A stretch of 60,726 nt of DNA from contig CAZKUN010000019.1 in the NCBI GenBank assembly GCA_964555935.1, positions 1 to 60,726 of the forward strand. The letters run 5' to 3'. The translations under genes were made by a program, and so were the position numbers. Of this stretch, positions 11,017 to 20,693 are shown one piece after another; position 1 is the stretch's first letter, and each line of letters starts with the position of its first letter. Below the pieces are notes generated by a model. The model was not told the DNA's origin. It saw only the letters and a program-made list of their open reading frames with translations, and made no database searches. Source of the DNA: CAZKUN01 sp964555935 (GTDB taxonomy: Bacteria > Armatimonadota > Zipacnadia > Zipacnadales > VGFC01).

Positions 11017-14000
11017 TTACATCGCTTCGCCGAAGTATACGAGGCCCGGACTGACAGGCAGATTCGGTATGCGCGGCAGGTTCGCCGACGGCGTGCTGCG
11101 TCCAACCAGCGGAGCCGCAAGAGTACCCGATGCCGCCCCGGCGCCGCCACGGTCGCGCGACGCTCGAGTTGCCGAATCAAACACGTAGGTAATGCTCAAC
11201 ACGCCGCCACCCGGCGCCTGGGCGGAGACGGCCCACTTCTCGGTCCACTCGTAGACCGCGTCCGGCGGGGCCGTGAAGTTCTCCGTGATGGAGCCGTTGA
11301 CGATGATGTCGTAGTTGTAGCGCATGTACGCTTCCGCGCGGGCTTGCTCATCGACGGTGTCGATCAACCCGTTGATGTTCTCGCCCGCAATATCACTCGG
11401 ACCCGCGGCGGCATCGATCTCCTCGGGTGTCATGAAGTACGCGCCCGGGATGACGAACCAGCAGCCGGTCTCGGCGTAGACGACGGCGTTCACGCGACAA
11501 TGCACCGCCGGCACGACTGCCCCGGCATTGTCGGTCTCAACGATCTTCCACTTCTTCACCCACGGATTCGTCGCGCCCGCCGTGATCGCCGGGTTCGCCC
11601 AGTACATCGCGAGGTTGTTCTGGTTGCCAGGCACCGTGCTGATCGATGCCGTGATGTCCCATGGCACCGCAGGCGTCGCGGCCGGATCCGGAACAGGCTG
11701 GTAGTTCGGCGTCAGCGAGTTCGACCAGTTGACCCCGGCAGCCGTGCCGGGCGGGACGAAGTAGAAAGGATCGATGACCGCCGGCGATGCCGGGTCGAAG
11801 TCATACGCAGTCCACGGGTTGGTCCACGCCGGCTGGAAGCTCATCGCGATAGCCGAAGGCCCCGGGTCGTCGCCGCTGGCAATCGCCGCGAGGGACACGG
11901 TCGTCGCCGGCGGCGCGCCGAACACCCACGAACTCGTGATGCGCGCTCCCGCTTCAGACGTCAATTCCCAGTGGCTGGCATCGGGCCGCGGATCGTTGGT
12001 GTCATCCGGCGACGCGCTGACGAGGGCGGACGCTTCCTGGGGCACGATCCGCGTCGGATTGAGGCACACGCAATCTTGCGCGAGTAGCGCGAGCTTGGTG
12101 TTGCGGTCGTCGTTGCCGCCATCAGTGCCCACATCACGCGGCGAGAGGATCGACCCGTCGATGTAGATGGTGCCGCCGCTGACGATGGTCAGGTTATAGT
12201 CGGGCCACGTGACGCCGGGCGTGCCGGCGGCGGGCGCCGCGGGCCGCGCGGGGAGCGTCCCCCAGACGCGCGCGTTGCCGGCGGCCATGATGACCTGAGT
12301 CGTCGGCCACGTGCCGCGCTCGGAGCTGGGATGATCGATGACCATCGCATAGCGCCCGGAGTCCGCGCCGGCCGCGGTGGTCCAATGGTCGTCGTGGCGA
12401 CGCAGAACGATCTGCGGCTCGCCCGGCACGTGCGCGGGCGCCCATAGCGTGCCGTCCAAGATCGTGCGCGGATCGGCCGCGACAGTGTAGGTGCTCGCGG
12501 GCAGTTCAAAGCCCGCGATGTAGATCTCAACGCCAACAGGCGTGTAGGTGGTCTGAAGCGCGTTCCAGCCACTGTCCTCGGCGCGCGCGTCGGTCGGCGA
12601 GATGTTGCGCAGCCAGTCATCCATCAGCACGTCGAAGTCGCACTCGCCGTGGTTGTTGAGGAACTGGCGGTCGGAGAAATTGGCAATGTAGACGCCCGAG
12701 CCGTGCCCGAGTTCGCCACTGTTGACCGGGTAGCCCGCGGGCAGCGCAACAGCCGACCCCGAGTAGCGCGTGAGTTCCTCAAACACCGTGCGGCCCGTCG
12801 CCGGGTCCTTGTCGAAGAGAATCGGCGCAGCCAGCGGCGCGGTGTACCGAGGCGATCCTACATTGTCCGGACCGTTCACCCCGTCGGTCATAGCCGGGGC
12901 GCCGTCGCCGGTCTGCTGCGAGTACGTCTCAAACGGCAGGTCAGCAACGATCTGCGGCTGACTGGGATGGATGGGAAGCCGGTTATAGCCCAGCGGCCCG
13001 GTGATCGACACGGTCGCCTGATCCTCGCCGCTTAGACGTTCGCCGTAGCTCACCCCTGACAGGCACTCGAACGCGTCGCGGCGTAGGTACGGAATGCCGC
13101 TGACGCTGCCGGGACCGCTATCGGTAGCCAGCGCGAAGTCCAGGCTCGAGTCGGTATTGGAGATCTCTCGGCCGATGAGAGTCACGTGCGTGTTCGCGCG
13201 GAAGGGGCCGATGAAGCGCGTGATGTGGCGCTCGACCGCGCCACCATCGAGGCCGTCCCCGTTGTAGTCGATGATCGGCGGAATGCCAAGGTACGCTGCC
13301 TGCCCCGTGCCGGTCTTGTTAGTGATGAAGCGGACGTAGTCGCCGATCGCGATCGGCTTGTACGCGATCAGGCGCCGCCACGTGAACCCCTCATCAATGA
13401 CCACGCCGATCGACTCGATGCGGATCATATGCGACAGCGGGTGCGCGTCCCACGAGTTAATGACGCCATCGCCGTTGCGATCCTCGTCAGGCGTCCCCTC
13501 GAACGGCGGGTCGGGATCGTAGGTCAGGCGCAGCAGCACGTGCCCGTTGCCGACGTCCGAAGGGAAATCCTGGCCTGCCGGCGTCCCGCGTCTGGGGTCT
13601 GGAATTCGAGTGAAGCCGCGGACGAGCGTCTCGCCATCAGGAACCGCGCCCGGCGCGGAGAAGACTGGACGGGTGGGATCGGGCGGAAGCGCGGAGCCCG
13701 TGCGTCGAGGGCACCACCCGCGGCCGATCTCCTCGAAGGTATAGTAGTCATCCTCTGTGTCGACTGACGCGTCCGCGCCCCAGAAACCAGGGTCAAACTC
13801 GTCGTCACCCGAGTAGCTAATGCTGATGATAGCCTCGGGTGAATCAAACGCGTTGTCGGACCCAGCGCACCACGCGGGTGGCTCCGGCGGACGCCAATCC
13901 GCGGTGTGATGCCGCAGCATGCGGTCGGCGTGCTGGATCCCACTATGCGTCATGGCATCTGACTGGCGCGCGTCGCCGCTGCGGGCCGACTGGCCCTGAA

Positions 14001-14097
14001 CGTACACGACGATAGCGACGAAGATGCCGCCGACGAGTAGGATAACGGTCATGAGGAGCACTGCTATCAGCAGTGCCTGACCCTTCTGTGTCCGCAT
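11017..14097 (-). CDS. Large PilX/GspK-like pseudopilin-anchored protein
   Basis: A 1026-aa protein. The N-terminus KGQALLIAVLLMTVILLVG matches the PilX/PulK-type hydrophobic helix (QALLIA...LL), followed by a polar helix ending near HADRMLRHH. The other ~960 residues are exported beta-rich sequence, far larger than PilX (about 200 aa) or GspK (about 330 aa). It includes DUF4900-like stretches such as NARVWGTLPARP and GGTIYIDGSILSPRD, which is the style of Gram-negative pilus-assembly PilX N-terminal proteins. The start is an ATG with AGGTGA 5 nt upstream. It sits between the zinc-ribbon pseudopilin and the propeller giant, the place expected for PilX in a tip operon. A role as minor pilin priming assembly or carrying cargo is inferred. 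Confidence 0.75.
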   Translation of the reverse strand: MRTQKGQALLIAVLLMTVILLVGGIFVAIVVYVQGQSARSGDARQSDAMTHSGIQHADRMLRHHTADWRPPEPPAWCAGSDNAFDSPEAIISISYSGDDEFDPGFWGADASVDTEDDYYTFEEIGRGWCPRRTGSALPPDPTRPVFSAPGAVPDGETLVRGFTRIPDPRRGTPAGQDFPSDVGNGHVLLRLTYDPDPPFEGTPDEDRNGDGVINSWDAHPLSHMIRIESIGVVIDEGFTWRRLIAYKPIAIGDYVRFITNKTGTGQAAYLGIPPIIDYNGDGLDGGAVERHITRFIGPFRANTHVTLIGREISNTDSSLDFALATDSGPGSVSGIPYLRRDAFECLSGVSYGERLSGEDQATVSITGPLGYNRLPIHPSQPQIVADLPFETYSQQTGDGAPAMTDGVNGPDNVGSPRYTAPLAAPILFDKDPATGRTVFEELTRYSGSAVALPAGYPVNSGELGHGSGVYIANFSDRQFLNNHGECDFDVLMDDWLRNISPTDARAEDSGWNALQTTYTPVGVEIYIAGFELPASTYTVAADPRTILDGTLWAPAHVPGEPQIVLRRHDDHWTTAAGADSGRYAMVIDHPSSERGTWPTTQVIMAAGNARVWGTLPARPAAPAAGTPGVTWPDYNLTIVSGGTIYIDGSILSPRDVGTDGGNDDRNTKLALLAQDCVCLNPTRIVPQEASALVSASPDDTNDPRPDASHWELTSEAGARITSSWVFGAPPATTVSLAAIASGDDPGPSAIAMSFQPAWTNPWTAYDFDPASPAVIDPFYFVPPGTAAGVNWSNSLTPNYQPVPDPAATPAVPWDITASISTVPGNQNNLAMYWANPAITAGATNPWVKKWKIVETDNAGAVVPAVHCRVNAVVYAETGCWFVIPGAYFMTPEEIDAAAGPSDIAGENINGLIDTVDEQARAEAYMRYNYDIIVNGSITENFTAPPDAVYEWTEKWAVSAQAPGGGVLSITYVFDSATRASRDRGGAGAASGTLAAPLVGRSTPSANLPRIPNLPVSPGLVYFGEAM

Positions 14098-14166
14098 GGA
14101 TCACCTGTGATTGCGACGCTTCGAACCGAGGCGCCGAGGGTGTGAACGCGCGTGCCCGGGGCCGCG

Positions 14167-15957
14167 TTAGCCGGCCGAGTTACGCACGGTCACGGTGTCG
14201 TGTAGGGACGCTGTCTGTGCCGTCGGAGGCGGAGCGGGAACGATGTAGTTGCCATCGCCGTCCTCCATGTAGTCCTCGAATTCGGAGAGCTTCAGACCGA
14301 CGTCGAGCACGTTTCGAGAGTTGTAATCCACCCGGACCACGTCGTCGCGTCCGGTCGAGGCGTTGCCTCGGTGGATATCCGCATTGCGCCGCCCCCAATA
14401 GGTCACCACAATATCGACGCTGGCGACGTTGAGCCCCCACGCCGTGAACCTGGGCGGGCCGGGCGCCGCGTCGCGCGGGGCAAGGGCATCGGGCAGGAGA
14501 ATGTCGACGCCCGTCGCCCAATCATCGGGGATCCATTGACGCCAGTTGACCGGCGGAAGCACGCGGCGTGACGCAAACTGATTCGGGCCGATCTGCGACT
14601 GCTCTAGTTGGTTGGTCTCGACGAGATCCCACCAGCGCGTGCCGCCGGCCTGGAGGTTCACGATGACGCGGACTCTGATCGTGCTCGGAAGAATTATCGC
14701 AGCCGGCGTGGTGTCGATACTGTAGCCGGTCGGCGACATCGGCGACGGAAGCGCGTCCAGCGACGCGACGTTCGCCTCGTCAGCCGTGACCGCCATCTGG
14801 ACCTGGCCGGCGTTGTCGGTGAGTCGAATGACCTGGCGGAACTGGCGACCGAAACGCACCGCACCGGTTTCGGGGTCCCAGGAAATATTGAGCGCCGGCG
14901 CGCCGCGCAAAGCGGCTGAGTGAGAGTCGAATTCCGTGCCGATAAACAGCGGCGAGCCCGAGCTGTCGTCGATGCGATTCACAACCACGCGCGGGTCGAG
15001 GCTCCGCTCGAAAAGCTGCGGGCAGGGAATCGTCGGGTCGGTCTGCGCGTAGCCCGTCCAGCCCCCGCGCTTGGCACTGTAGACCGTACCATCCCTGAGC
15101 GGCTCGAGCTGCTCGCCGGCTGTCTGCTGAGGCGCGAACTGCACGCCTTCGTGCAGGAACGTGTACCCCAGTTGCTGAGCGCAGTTCGAGCAGGTCAGCG
15201 TGTACGGGCGGTAGCCCGGATGACGGAAGCCGCAGTTGTCGCAGACGGAGGCCGTGCAGCGGATGTCGTACCGGCGCCCCATCGAAAGAGCATTCTCGGT
15301 AATCGGCTGGTTGGTGGCGAACTGACCGGCACTGTTGAAACTGCCGAAGACGTAGCGCCCGAGCCCCGCGTGGTAGAACCAGAGGCCCGTCTGCCGGTAG
15401 AGAACGAACGGGTCGTCAAACGTAGGCGCGTACTCGAGGCCGCTGCTTGGCTGGCCCATCCCCACTGTGGCGCCCGGCGGATCGACGACGCCGGTGTCGT
15501 CGTAGCGGATGATGCGCCCGCTCTTGGGGTGGGGGATGTACCGGATGGCGACCATCTGGTTTGTGCCGCTCGGGTCCGGGGTGGTCGTCGGCTGAAGCGG
15601 GCTCATCAGCAGCCCCGACGCGTTCACCTGGGGCATGGTCGTCATGAGCGTTGACAGGTTCACGTAGGCCGCGCCCGGCTGGCTCGCGGGCACGACGACT
15701 TGCATCGGAAGCACTTGCACCGCGTTACCGATCGTGCGGCGGATGTCTTCCAGCATGTAGCGCACGGTGTCTTGCATTCCCGCGCGCGCCTGTCCGCTCT
15801 TGGCCATGTCAAGGCTCGTCATCATCGGCGCAAACAGCAAGCCGAAGAGGAGCACGAGAATGGCCAATACCACCAGAAGCTCTACAAGCGTAAAGCCCCG
15901 TCGTCTGTTGAAGTGTTTCCGCACCGGAACCACCCTTGATTCATACTGTGCTTGCAT
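14167..15957 (-). CDS. Large pseudopilin (PilW-like) with an internal zinc ribbon
   Basis: Predicted 596 aa from ATG 15957; the frame extends to 16017, but this ATG lies after the previous stop, with weak GAGCAGG upstream. The type IV prepilin signature is RRRGFTLVELLVVLAILVLL, cleaved after Gly with Glu at +5. A 560-residue exported part follows, against about 150-250 for ordinary minor pilins. Two Cys pairs (CDNC at about 239, CSNC at about 256) separated by a short basic/aromatic loop form a textbook zinc ribbon. Near 360 there is a motif ISWDPETGAVRF also seen in related form in the terminal giant (VEVDPASGIVRF). Probably a minor pilin recognised by the prepilin peptidase at 19694-20596. 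The function of the ribbon is unknown. Confidence 0.8.
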   Translation of the reverse strand: MQAQYESRVVPVRKHFNRRRGFTLVELLVVLAILVLLFGLLFAPMMTSLDMAKSGQARAGMQDTVRYMLEDIRRTIGNAVQVLPMQVVVPASQPGAAYVNLSTLMTTMPQVNASGLLMSPLQPTTTPDPSGTNQMVAIRYIPHPKSGRIIRYDDTGVVDPPGATVGMGQPSSGLEYAPTFDDPFVLYRQTGLWFYHAGLGRYVFGSFNSAGQFATNQPITENALSMGRRYDIRCTASVCDNCGFRHPGYRPYTLTCSNCAQQLGYTFLHEGVQFAPQQTAGEQLEPLRDGTVYSAKRGGWTGYAQTDPTIPCPQLFERSLDPRVVVNRIDDSSGSPLFIGTEFDSHSAALRGAPALNISWDPETGAVRFGRQFRQVIRLTDNAGQVQMAVTADEANVASLDALPSPMSPTGYSIDTTPAAIILPSTIRVRVIVNLQAGGTRWWDLVETNQLEQSQIGPNQFASRRVLPPVNWRQWIPDDWATGVDILLPDALAPRDAAPGPPRFTAWGLNVASVDIVVTYWGRRNADIHRGNASTGRDDVVRVDYNSRNVLDVGLKLSEFEDYMEDGDGNYIVPAPPPTAQTASLHDTVTVRNSAG

Positions 15958-15989
15958 GTTATGCCTGCTCGCCGCCGCAGTGCCTCGGA

Positions 15990-16751
15990 TCAATAGACCG
16001 CCACTCCGCCGCTCCACGCCACCTGATCGGGCCAGATTCGCCAGGGGCTCTCCGGCGGCACGGTTGACGTGTCGCCGTTACGAAACAACTCCGCGTCCAT
16101 GCGCTCGATCCGACCGTCGTAAAACAGCACCATATACTGGCCCTTGCCACCCTCGGTGAGCTGGGTCTCGTGGAAGTTGCACCAGGTCAGCAGGGCGGTG
16201 TCATCCGGCTGGTAGAGCGATCCCCGGCCGTGCGCGGGAATGCGGTTGACATCGGGATCACTCCCGAGGACACCCCGAGCCGACATGTACTTGAATGCCG
16301 GGACACCCGTCGGCGGGACTGCCGCGTCCGGGTCGATCCACATATAGCTAAGAGAGTCCTGCGCGTCATAGTTGTAGGCCAGCGCGCCGTGACCCGGATC
16401 GTCGGAGCCGGGCGTTGTGCCATAGCGCGCGCGATCGGCAGGGCACCGAAGCGACTCTCGGGTCTTGAGATATCCGTTGTCAACGAGCGCGATCAGTCCA
16501 CGGCCGTGGATGGTGCTGGTTGGCACATCGTAGAAATACGGCGGGAACCCGCCCTCATCCAGGCGATACATCTTCAGCCCCTGCTGGATCTTGTGCAGGT
16601 TCGATTCGCAGCCCATGGTCCGGGTGCCGGCCCTGAGGCGCATGCCGACGGGCACGGTGATCGCCAATAGCATCACCGTGATGCCGAGCACCACGAGCAA
16701 CTCTATAAGCGTAAAGCCCTGTTGCCGTCCCAATCCGCGTTGCGATCTCAC
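15990..16751 (-). CDS. Type IV pilin / GspG-like pseudopilin
   Basis: Predicted 253 aa. I place the start at GTG 16751, which follows GAGGGG by 5-6 nt and lies just after the previous gene's stop; an upstream ATG at 16793 would overlap that gene. The prepilin signature is QQGFTLIELLVVLGITVMLL (cleavage before Phe, Glu +5). Next comes the typical SNLHKIQQGLKMYRLDEGGFPP segment of GspG/DUF1559-like pilins. The C-terminal MVLFYDGRIERMD resembles the DG-containing tail of planctomycete and armatimonad H-X9-DG pilins. It is probably processed by the adjacent peptidase and methylated. It may be the major or a minor subunit; the sequence alone does not decide. Confidence 0.85.
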   Translation of the reverse strand: MRSQRGLGRQQGFTLIELLVVLGITVMLLAITVPVGMRLRAGTRTMGCESNLHKIQQGLKMYRLDEGGFPPYFYDVPTSTIHGRGLIALVDNGYLKTRESLRCPADRARYGTTPGSDDPGHGALAYNYDAQDSLSYMWIDPDAAVPPTGVPAFKYMSARGVLGSDPDVNRIPAHGRGSLYQPDDTALLTWCNFHETQLTEGGKGQYMVLFYDGRIERMDAELFRNGDTSTVPPESPWRIWPDQVAWSGGVAVY

Positions 16752-16767
16752 TGGGTTCCCCTCACGT

Positions 16768-18582
16768 TTATGGCTCCAACGCATGCGGCACAACTCGCGT
16801 GGACAACGTTGAGTCCAGGCTCTGAGTCAGCAGCGTCTCGACGTCGGCTGTGCGAAGCTTACCCGTTTCGCGCCAGGAGGCAAACCCTTTCAGCGAAATC
16901 CCCGATATGGACAGTATCTCCGCGCTCGCCGGGTTGCCTCCACCGGCGGGAACGGGATCATCGACGAGGAGTATCGCCGGCGGCTGATCGCCAAGCGCGT
17001 GGACCTCGACCGTGCGCCCCGCGCGGCCGATATACTCCACGCGGAAGGTCTGCTGCAAGGCCGAGTTCGGCAGGACCAGCATCGCGCCCGCCGGGTAGGG
17101 ATTGGCCCCGTCGTCCGTCGGACAGTACCAGCGGCCAATGCCGTAGCCCGGCACGCTTGCGCCTGGGGCCGTGCCGGCCGGCCCGCTCCAGATATCCTCA
17201 ACGAGGCTGCTGGGCGCGCGGTGCAGTTGCACCGTGTGGCGATCGAGGGTCCGGTAGTAAAACACCAGCTCCCGGCCCGCGGCCGCCGATCCCGGCGGGA
17301 ACGAGACGAGGCCTCGGGCCCAGCCCGGAACGATCTCGCCATCGACCATCTGCTCGACCCGCAGCGTCGTCTCGGCGTCGGAGTACCGCGCTCCCGTTTC
17401 GAGATCGAACGCCATCACATAGCAGGCATCGAGCGGTGAGGCCAACCCAGTGCCGCTGAGGTCGACGCTGAACAGCGGGATCTGATCCTCGAGATGTCCG
17501 AGGGTGAGTTGAACCTGATACTCCGTCGGGTTGGTCGGGTCGCTCGTGTCGATGCGCGACGGCTCGTCTGGCACGCGGTGAACCTCACTCATCAGAGGCA
17601 CGCGCCGCCCGGTATCCGGATCGGTCGGGTCTGACGGGTTCACAACGCGCTGCAAGCGATAGTCGACAGCCACCGTGCGGCCCTGCTCAATGGCCTCGAA
17701 CCACAACACGTGACCGAACTGCCAGTCCACGTAAGCAACCGGAGGGCCCGCGCCGGGCGCGGTGCCCAGGGGCAGGACTCGGTAGTAGTAGCGCCAAGTG
17801 GCCGAGACCGAGTGCGGCAGCACCGATCCGCCGGCGTCCGCGACGGCAGCGACGGGAGCCGTGTTCCACTGATACGGGGCCAGCCCGAGTCGCTGGCACA
17901 GCACGAGTTCATCTGTCACTCGGTGCCGGTAGCCGTCACCATCGACCCAATCGTAGCTGACCTCCATCCAGCTCTGATTGCTCGGGACCACTGGATAGAA
18001 GGTCTCGCCGAGTGGATCGCGCTGCGGGAGGAGCGACCGGATCACGCCATCGTCCTGCATGTAAAACGTGCCCGGGTGAGGACGTTGCCGCGAAGCGGGC
18101 GGGAGTTCGTCGTCACGCGTCAGCGGAATTGGCTGGTAAACGGCATAGACTTGCTCGGCGGGCCCTTGCTTCAGGAAGTAGGGTGCCGCTGGTCCCGGCG
18201 CGCCAGGCCACGCCATGGGGACTCTGAAGGTCTCGCCGACCACGTTGACCATATTCTCGACCGCGTTCAGCGGTCGCAGGCGACTGTCCCAGTCGAGGTT
18301 GGTAGCCGGGTCCACCCAAGAGGGGATCCCATCGGGGATTCCGTATGGGTTTAATGCGCTGACCAGCGCGGGATCGTACATGGCGACCATGTCGGGCAGC
18401 GACACGGGCTCGCTCTTGGCCTGCTCCACCTTCTGCTCTGCCTTGCGCTCCTGGGTGTCAGCCATCGCCGTTTCGCGCATTAGCGCGGAGAGTTTCGGGA
18501 ACTTGGCGGCGACCACCCAGATGCCCACAAGGAGCACCATCATGGCGACCAAAAGCTCTGGCATGCTTGTTCCACGTCTCAT
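16768..18582 (-). CDS. Large PilV-like pseudopilin
   Basis: A 604-aa protein. The N-terminus MRRGTSMPELLVAMMVLLVG fits the prepilin consensus: Gly4 cleavage, Glu at +5, then a hydrophobic helix in PilV style. An amphipathic Lys/Glu helix (about 40-60) precedes roughly 540 residues of beta-rich exported sequence with no recognised enzyme motif. It contains a VDWQFGHVLWF segment then VAVDY, similar to the D..G.V.F motif in other large proteins of the locus. The start is an ATG with AGGTGG 7 nt upstream. It is about three times the size of normal minor pilins. A structural or adhesive role in a shared tip complex is inferred. Confidence 0.75.
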   Translation of the reverse strand: MRRGTSMPELLVAMMVLLVGIWVVAAKFPKLSALMRETAMADTQERKAEQKVEQAKSEPVSLPDMVAMYDPALVSALNPYGIPDGIPSWVDPATNLDWDSRLRPLNAVENMVNVVGETFRVPMAWPGAPGPAAPYFLKQGPAEQVYAVYQPIPLTRDDELPPASRQRPHPGTFYMQDDGVIRSLLPQRDPLGETFYPVVPSNQSWMEVSYDWVDGDGYRHRVTDELVLCQRLGLAPYQWNTAPVAAVADAGGSVLPHSVSATWRYYYRVLPLGTAPGAGPPVAYVDWQFGHVLWFEAIEQGRTVAVDYRLQRVVNPSDPTDPDTGRRVPLMSEVHRVPDEPSRIDTSDPTNPTEYQVQLTLGHLEDQIPLFSVDLSGTGLASPLDACYVMAFDLETGARYSDAETTLRVEQMVDGEIVPGWARGLVSFPPGSAAAGRELVFYYRTLDRHTVQLHRAPSSLVEDIWSGPAGTAPGASVPGYGIGRWYCPTDDGANPYPAGAMLVLPNSALQQTFRVEYIGRAGRTVEVHALGDQPPAILLVDDPVPAGGGNPASAEILSISGISLKGFASWRETGKLRTADVETLLTQSLDSTLSTRVVPHALEP

Positions 18583-18687
18583 ATCGATGCCACCTGTCGC
18601 TCGGCCCGCGGAGCGCCGTTTCGGCTTGCCCGGGGGCTTCGCAATGCCGGCCCCGCGAGATCAGCCGTGTCGGCCGGCTCGTTCAGA

Positions 18688-19455
18688 CTACTGAAGCTGC
18701 GAAATCCAGGGCGCCACTTCTGCCCCGCCGCCATCTGGATCCTTCTCCATCCGTGTCCGCTTAATCGTCCCATCAGCACCGCTCATCCGAAGCACGTGCT
18801 CAAGCTCGGCATTCGCCTTGCCGGCGGCCTGGCGGTGGTGGTGGACGCAGTGGGTGATGATCGTGTTGTCGGGAGCGGAGCGATTCTCCAGGCGGGGACG
18901 AGCGCGCCACCTCAAGCCGCTAGGAGCGTAGGCCCCCTCGATAACTGTCCGATACACGCCCTCAACAACGCCTCCGTTGTCGATACCAGTCGAGTCGACT
19001 TCGCCGCTGGCGCCGCCGATCATGTCGTAACCGTTGTAGTTGTACCAGATGTCGGTGAGAGTCCAATCCGTGCCCGGACTGGTGGGGATACCGTTCCACG
19101 AACAGTAGACCACATCCTGAGCCTGCCCTTTGAACTGCTTGCCAATCGGGTCCTCGGGGCAGACCAAGGCCTCCGTCGCGTCGACGTAGTCGGGGTAAAG
19201 CGCGCTGAGGCCCTCCAGGTACCGCCCCGCGGTCGCGTCGTAGTAGGGCAACCCAGGATATTTCCCGCGGTCCTGGCGATACTGCTTCAGGGCGAGGGCT
19301 ATTTGGTGCATCTTGGAGAGGCACTTCGTGCGGCGGGCCTTGTCCCTGACTCTGTTAAACACTGGGAAGAGAATCGCTGCGAGGACGGTGATTATGGCGA
19401 TGACGACGAGCATTTCAATGAGTGTGAAGCCGCCACGCCTTTTCGCTTGCATCAT
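18688..19455 (-). CDS. Type IV pilin / GspG-like pseudopilin
   Basis: Predicted 255 aa from ATG 19455, which has GGAGGAG 7 nt upstream; the frame is open to 19638, but that extension is Arg-rich and has no signal. The N-terminus reads MMQAKRRGGFTLIEMLVVIA and continues with ILFPVFNRVRDKARRTKCLS, the arrangement typical of armatimonad and planctomycete pilins. The processing site is before Phe. The remaining part has Tyr-rich segments (LKQYRQDRGKYPGLPYYD) like GspG-type major pseudopilins and ends in a charged tail with an ADGTIKR segment. It lies directly downstream of the prepilin peptidase, 238 nt away. Candidate main pilin of the apparatus. Confidence 0.85.
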   Translation of the reverse strand: MMQAKRRGGFTLIEMLVVIAIITVLAAILFPVFNRVRDKARRTKCLSKMHQIALALKQYRQDRGKYPGLPYYDATAGRYLEGLSALYPDYVDATEALVCPEDPIGKQFKGQAQDVVYCSWNGIPTSPGTDWTLTDIWYNYNGYDMIGGASGEVDSTGIDNGGVVEGVYRTVIEGAYAPSGLRWRARPRLENRSAPDNTIITHCVHHHRQAAGKANAELEHVLRMSGADGTIKRTRMEKDPDGGGAEVAPWISQLQ

Positions 19456-19693
19456 TACCGGACTCCTCCGTCGCCTCGGGCCTAGTCTGGCCCGGGCAGT
19501 GAACAGAAAGCACACCGTATTCCCACGGCCTGCTCTCCCCACTAACGCACGAGTGAAGAGTACCCTCAGCCGTCGGCTACTAAACCTCTGAATCGGCCCC
19601 CTGCGGGACGCGCAAGAAGGCCCCCTTCGTCCCGCCAAACATGGCCCAACGGGCTGCGGGTAAAGGGCGCAAGTGCTGCTCCGTATGCGACAT

Positions 19694-20596
19694 CTACGGT
19701 ATGTGGTAGATCTGCGTCACCAGTGTGGCAAGGTAGTCGCCCCAGAAGAGCATGGCAATCCCCGCTACGGCCATCATTGGGCCAAACGGGATGTAGTCTC
19801 TCCGGGAGCGGATCTTGAGCGCGATGAGCAGCACGCCGATCACGGCTCCGAGCACGATTGACAGGAGCGTGTAGGTCGCAAAGATATAGCCGGGCCCAAG
19901 CACGGCACCCATGGCCCCCGCGAGTTTCACGTCTCCGCCTCCCATGCTCTCCTTGCCGAATACCTTGGCAGCCACCCACGAGATCAGCAAGAACGTGCCG
20001 GCCCCGAGCAGCATTCCCAGAGTGGATCGCGGCAAGTAGACCGCATGGTCCACGTTGCCCATCCGCTCCAGGAACCTGACCGCGCCCACGTACAGCCGAT
20101 CGCTGGACTCGCCTTGGTGCGCCAGCACGCCGTAGATTCGCTCTACATCCAGAGCAATACCAGATACGAGGATGATGGCATTGAGTCCGTCGGGGATAAT
20201 GAGGTAACGGAGATCGATGAAGAAGATAACCAGCAGAGAGCAGCTGACAACGATAGTGACGACCGTCTGCAGTGAGGGTCCGAAGTAAACGAGGGCGCCC
20301 ACGAAGATAACGCCCGTAACGGCCTCGATAAGGGGATACTGCCAGCTGTACTTATGCCCGCAGTAGCGGCACCGAAATCGGAAGATCAGCGCGCTTAGGA
20401 CGGGGATCAGATCGAGGAAACGCAGCCGACGCCCGCAACTCCCACACCGAGACGGAGGCGTGATAATCGACTCGCACTCCGGGATGCGGAAGATGCACAC
20501 ATTCAGGAAGCTGCCGACAACCGTGCCCCCAATGAACAGGAAGACCAGGTTGACCCAATGGGTGGAGAAAAGGCCCTCCATAGACTGCGGACGCAC
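19694..20596 (-). CDS. pilD: Prepilin peptidase / N-methyltransferase (PilD/GspO)
   Basis: A 300-aa bifunctional inner-membrane aspartyl protease that cuts prepilin leaders after Gly and methylates the new N-terminus. Landmarks: N-terminal membrane helix with GSFLNVCIFRIP, the cytoplasmic tetracysteine CGSC...CRYC (about residues 51-79), then FFIDLRYLIIPD and GGGDVKLAGAMG, each carrying one catalytic Asp. Multiple further membrane helices follow. Length is normal for the family. The start is GTG 20596 preceded by GGGG; ATG 20581 (MEGLFS) is an alternative. It stands between pilC and the pilins and presumably processes all four prepilins here. A terminator hairpin lies immediately upstream. 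Confidence 0.95.
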   Translation of the reverse strand: MRPQSMEGLFSTHWVNLVFLFIGGTVVGSFLNVCIFRIPECESIITPPSRCGSCGRRLRFLDLIPVLSALIFRFRCRYCGHKYSWQYPLIEAVTGVIFVGALVYFGPSLQTVVTIVVSCSLLVIFFIDLRYLIIPDGLNAIILVSGIALDVERIYGVLAHQGESSDRLYVGAVRFLERMGNVDHAVYLPRSTLGMLLGAGTFLLISWVAAKVFGKESMGGGDVKLAGAMGAVLGPGYIFATYTLLSIVLGAVIGVLLIALKIRSRRDYIPFGPMMAVAGIAMLFWGDYLATLVTQIYHIP

Positions 20597-20612
20597 CTAC
20601 CCCATAACAGCC

Positions 20613-20643
20613 AAAAAGGGACGCCGGACCTGGATGTCCGGCG
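20613..20643 (-). terminator. Intrinsic terminator between pilC and pilD
   Basis: On the minus strand an 8-bp GC-rich stem (arms 20643-20636 and 20629-20622, loop 6 nt) is followed by TCCCTTTTTGG. It lies after the pilC stop (20694) and ends only 17-32 nt before the possible pilD starts. No promoter fits between it and pilD, so it probably acts as a partial terminator or attenuator. Confidence 0.65.
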
Positions 20644-20693
20644 CGCCCTTCATGACCGCGTGTTTTTCGCTCACCCGTTGGGCGGCGTGTCCC

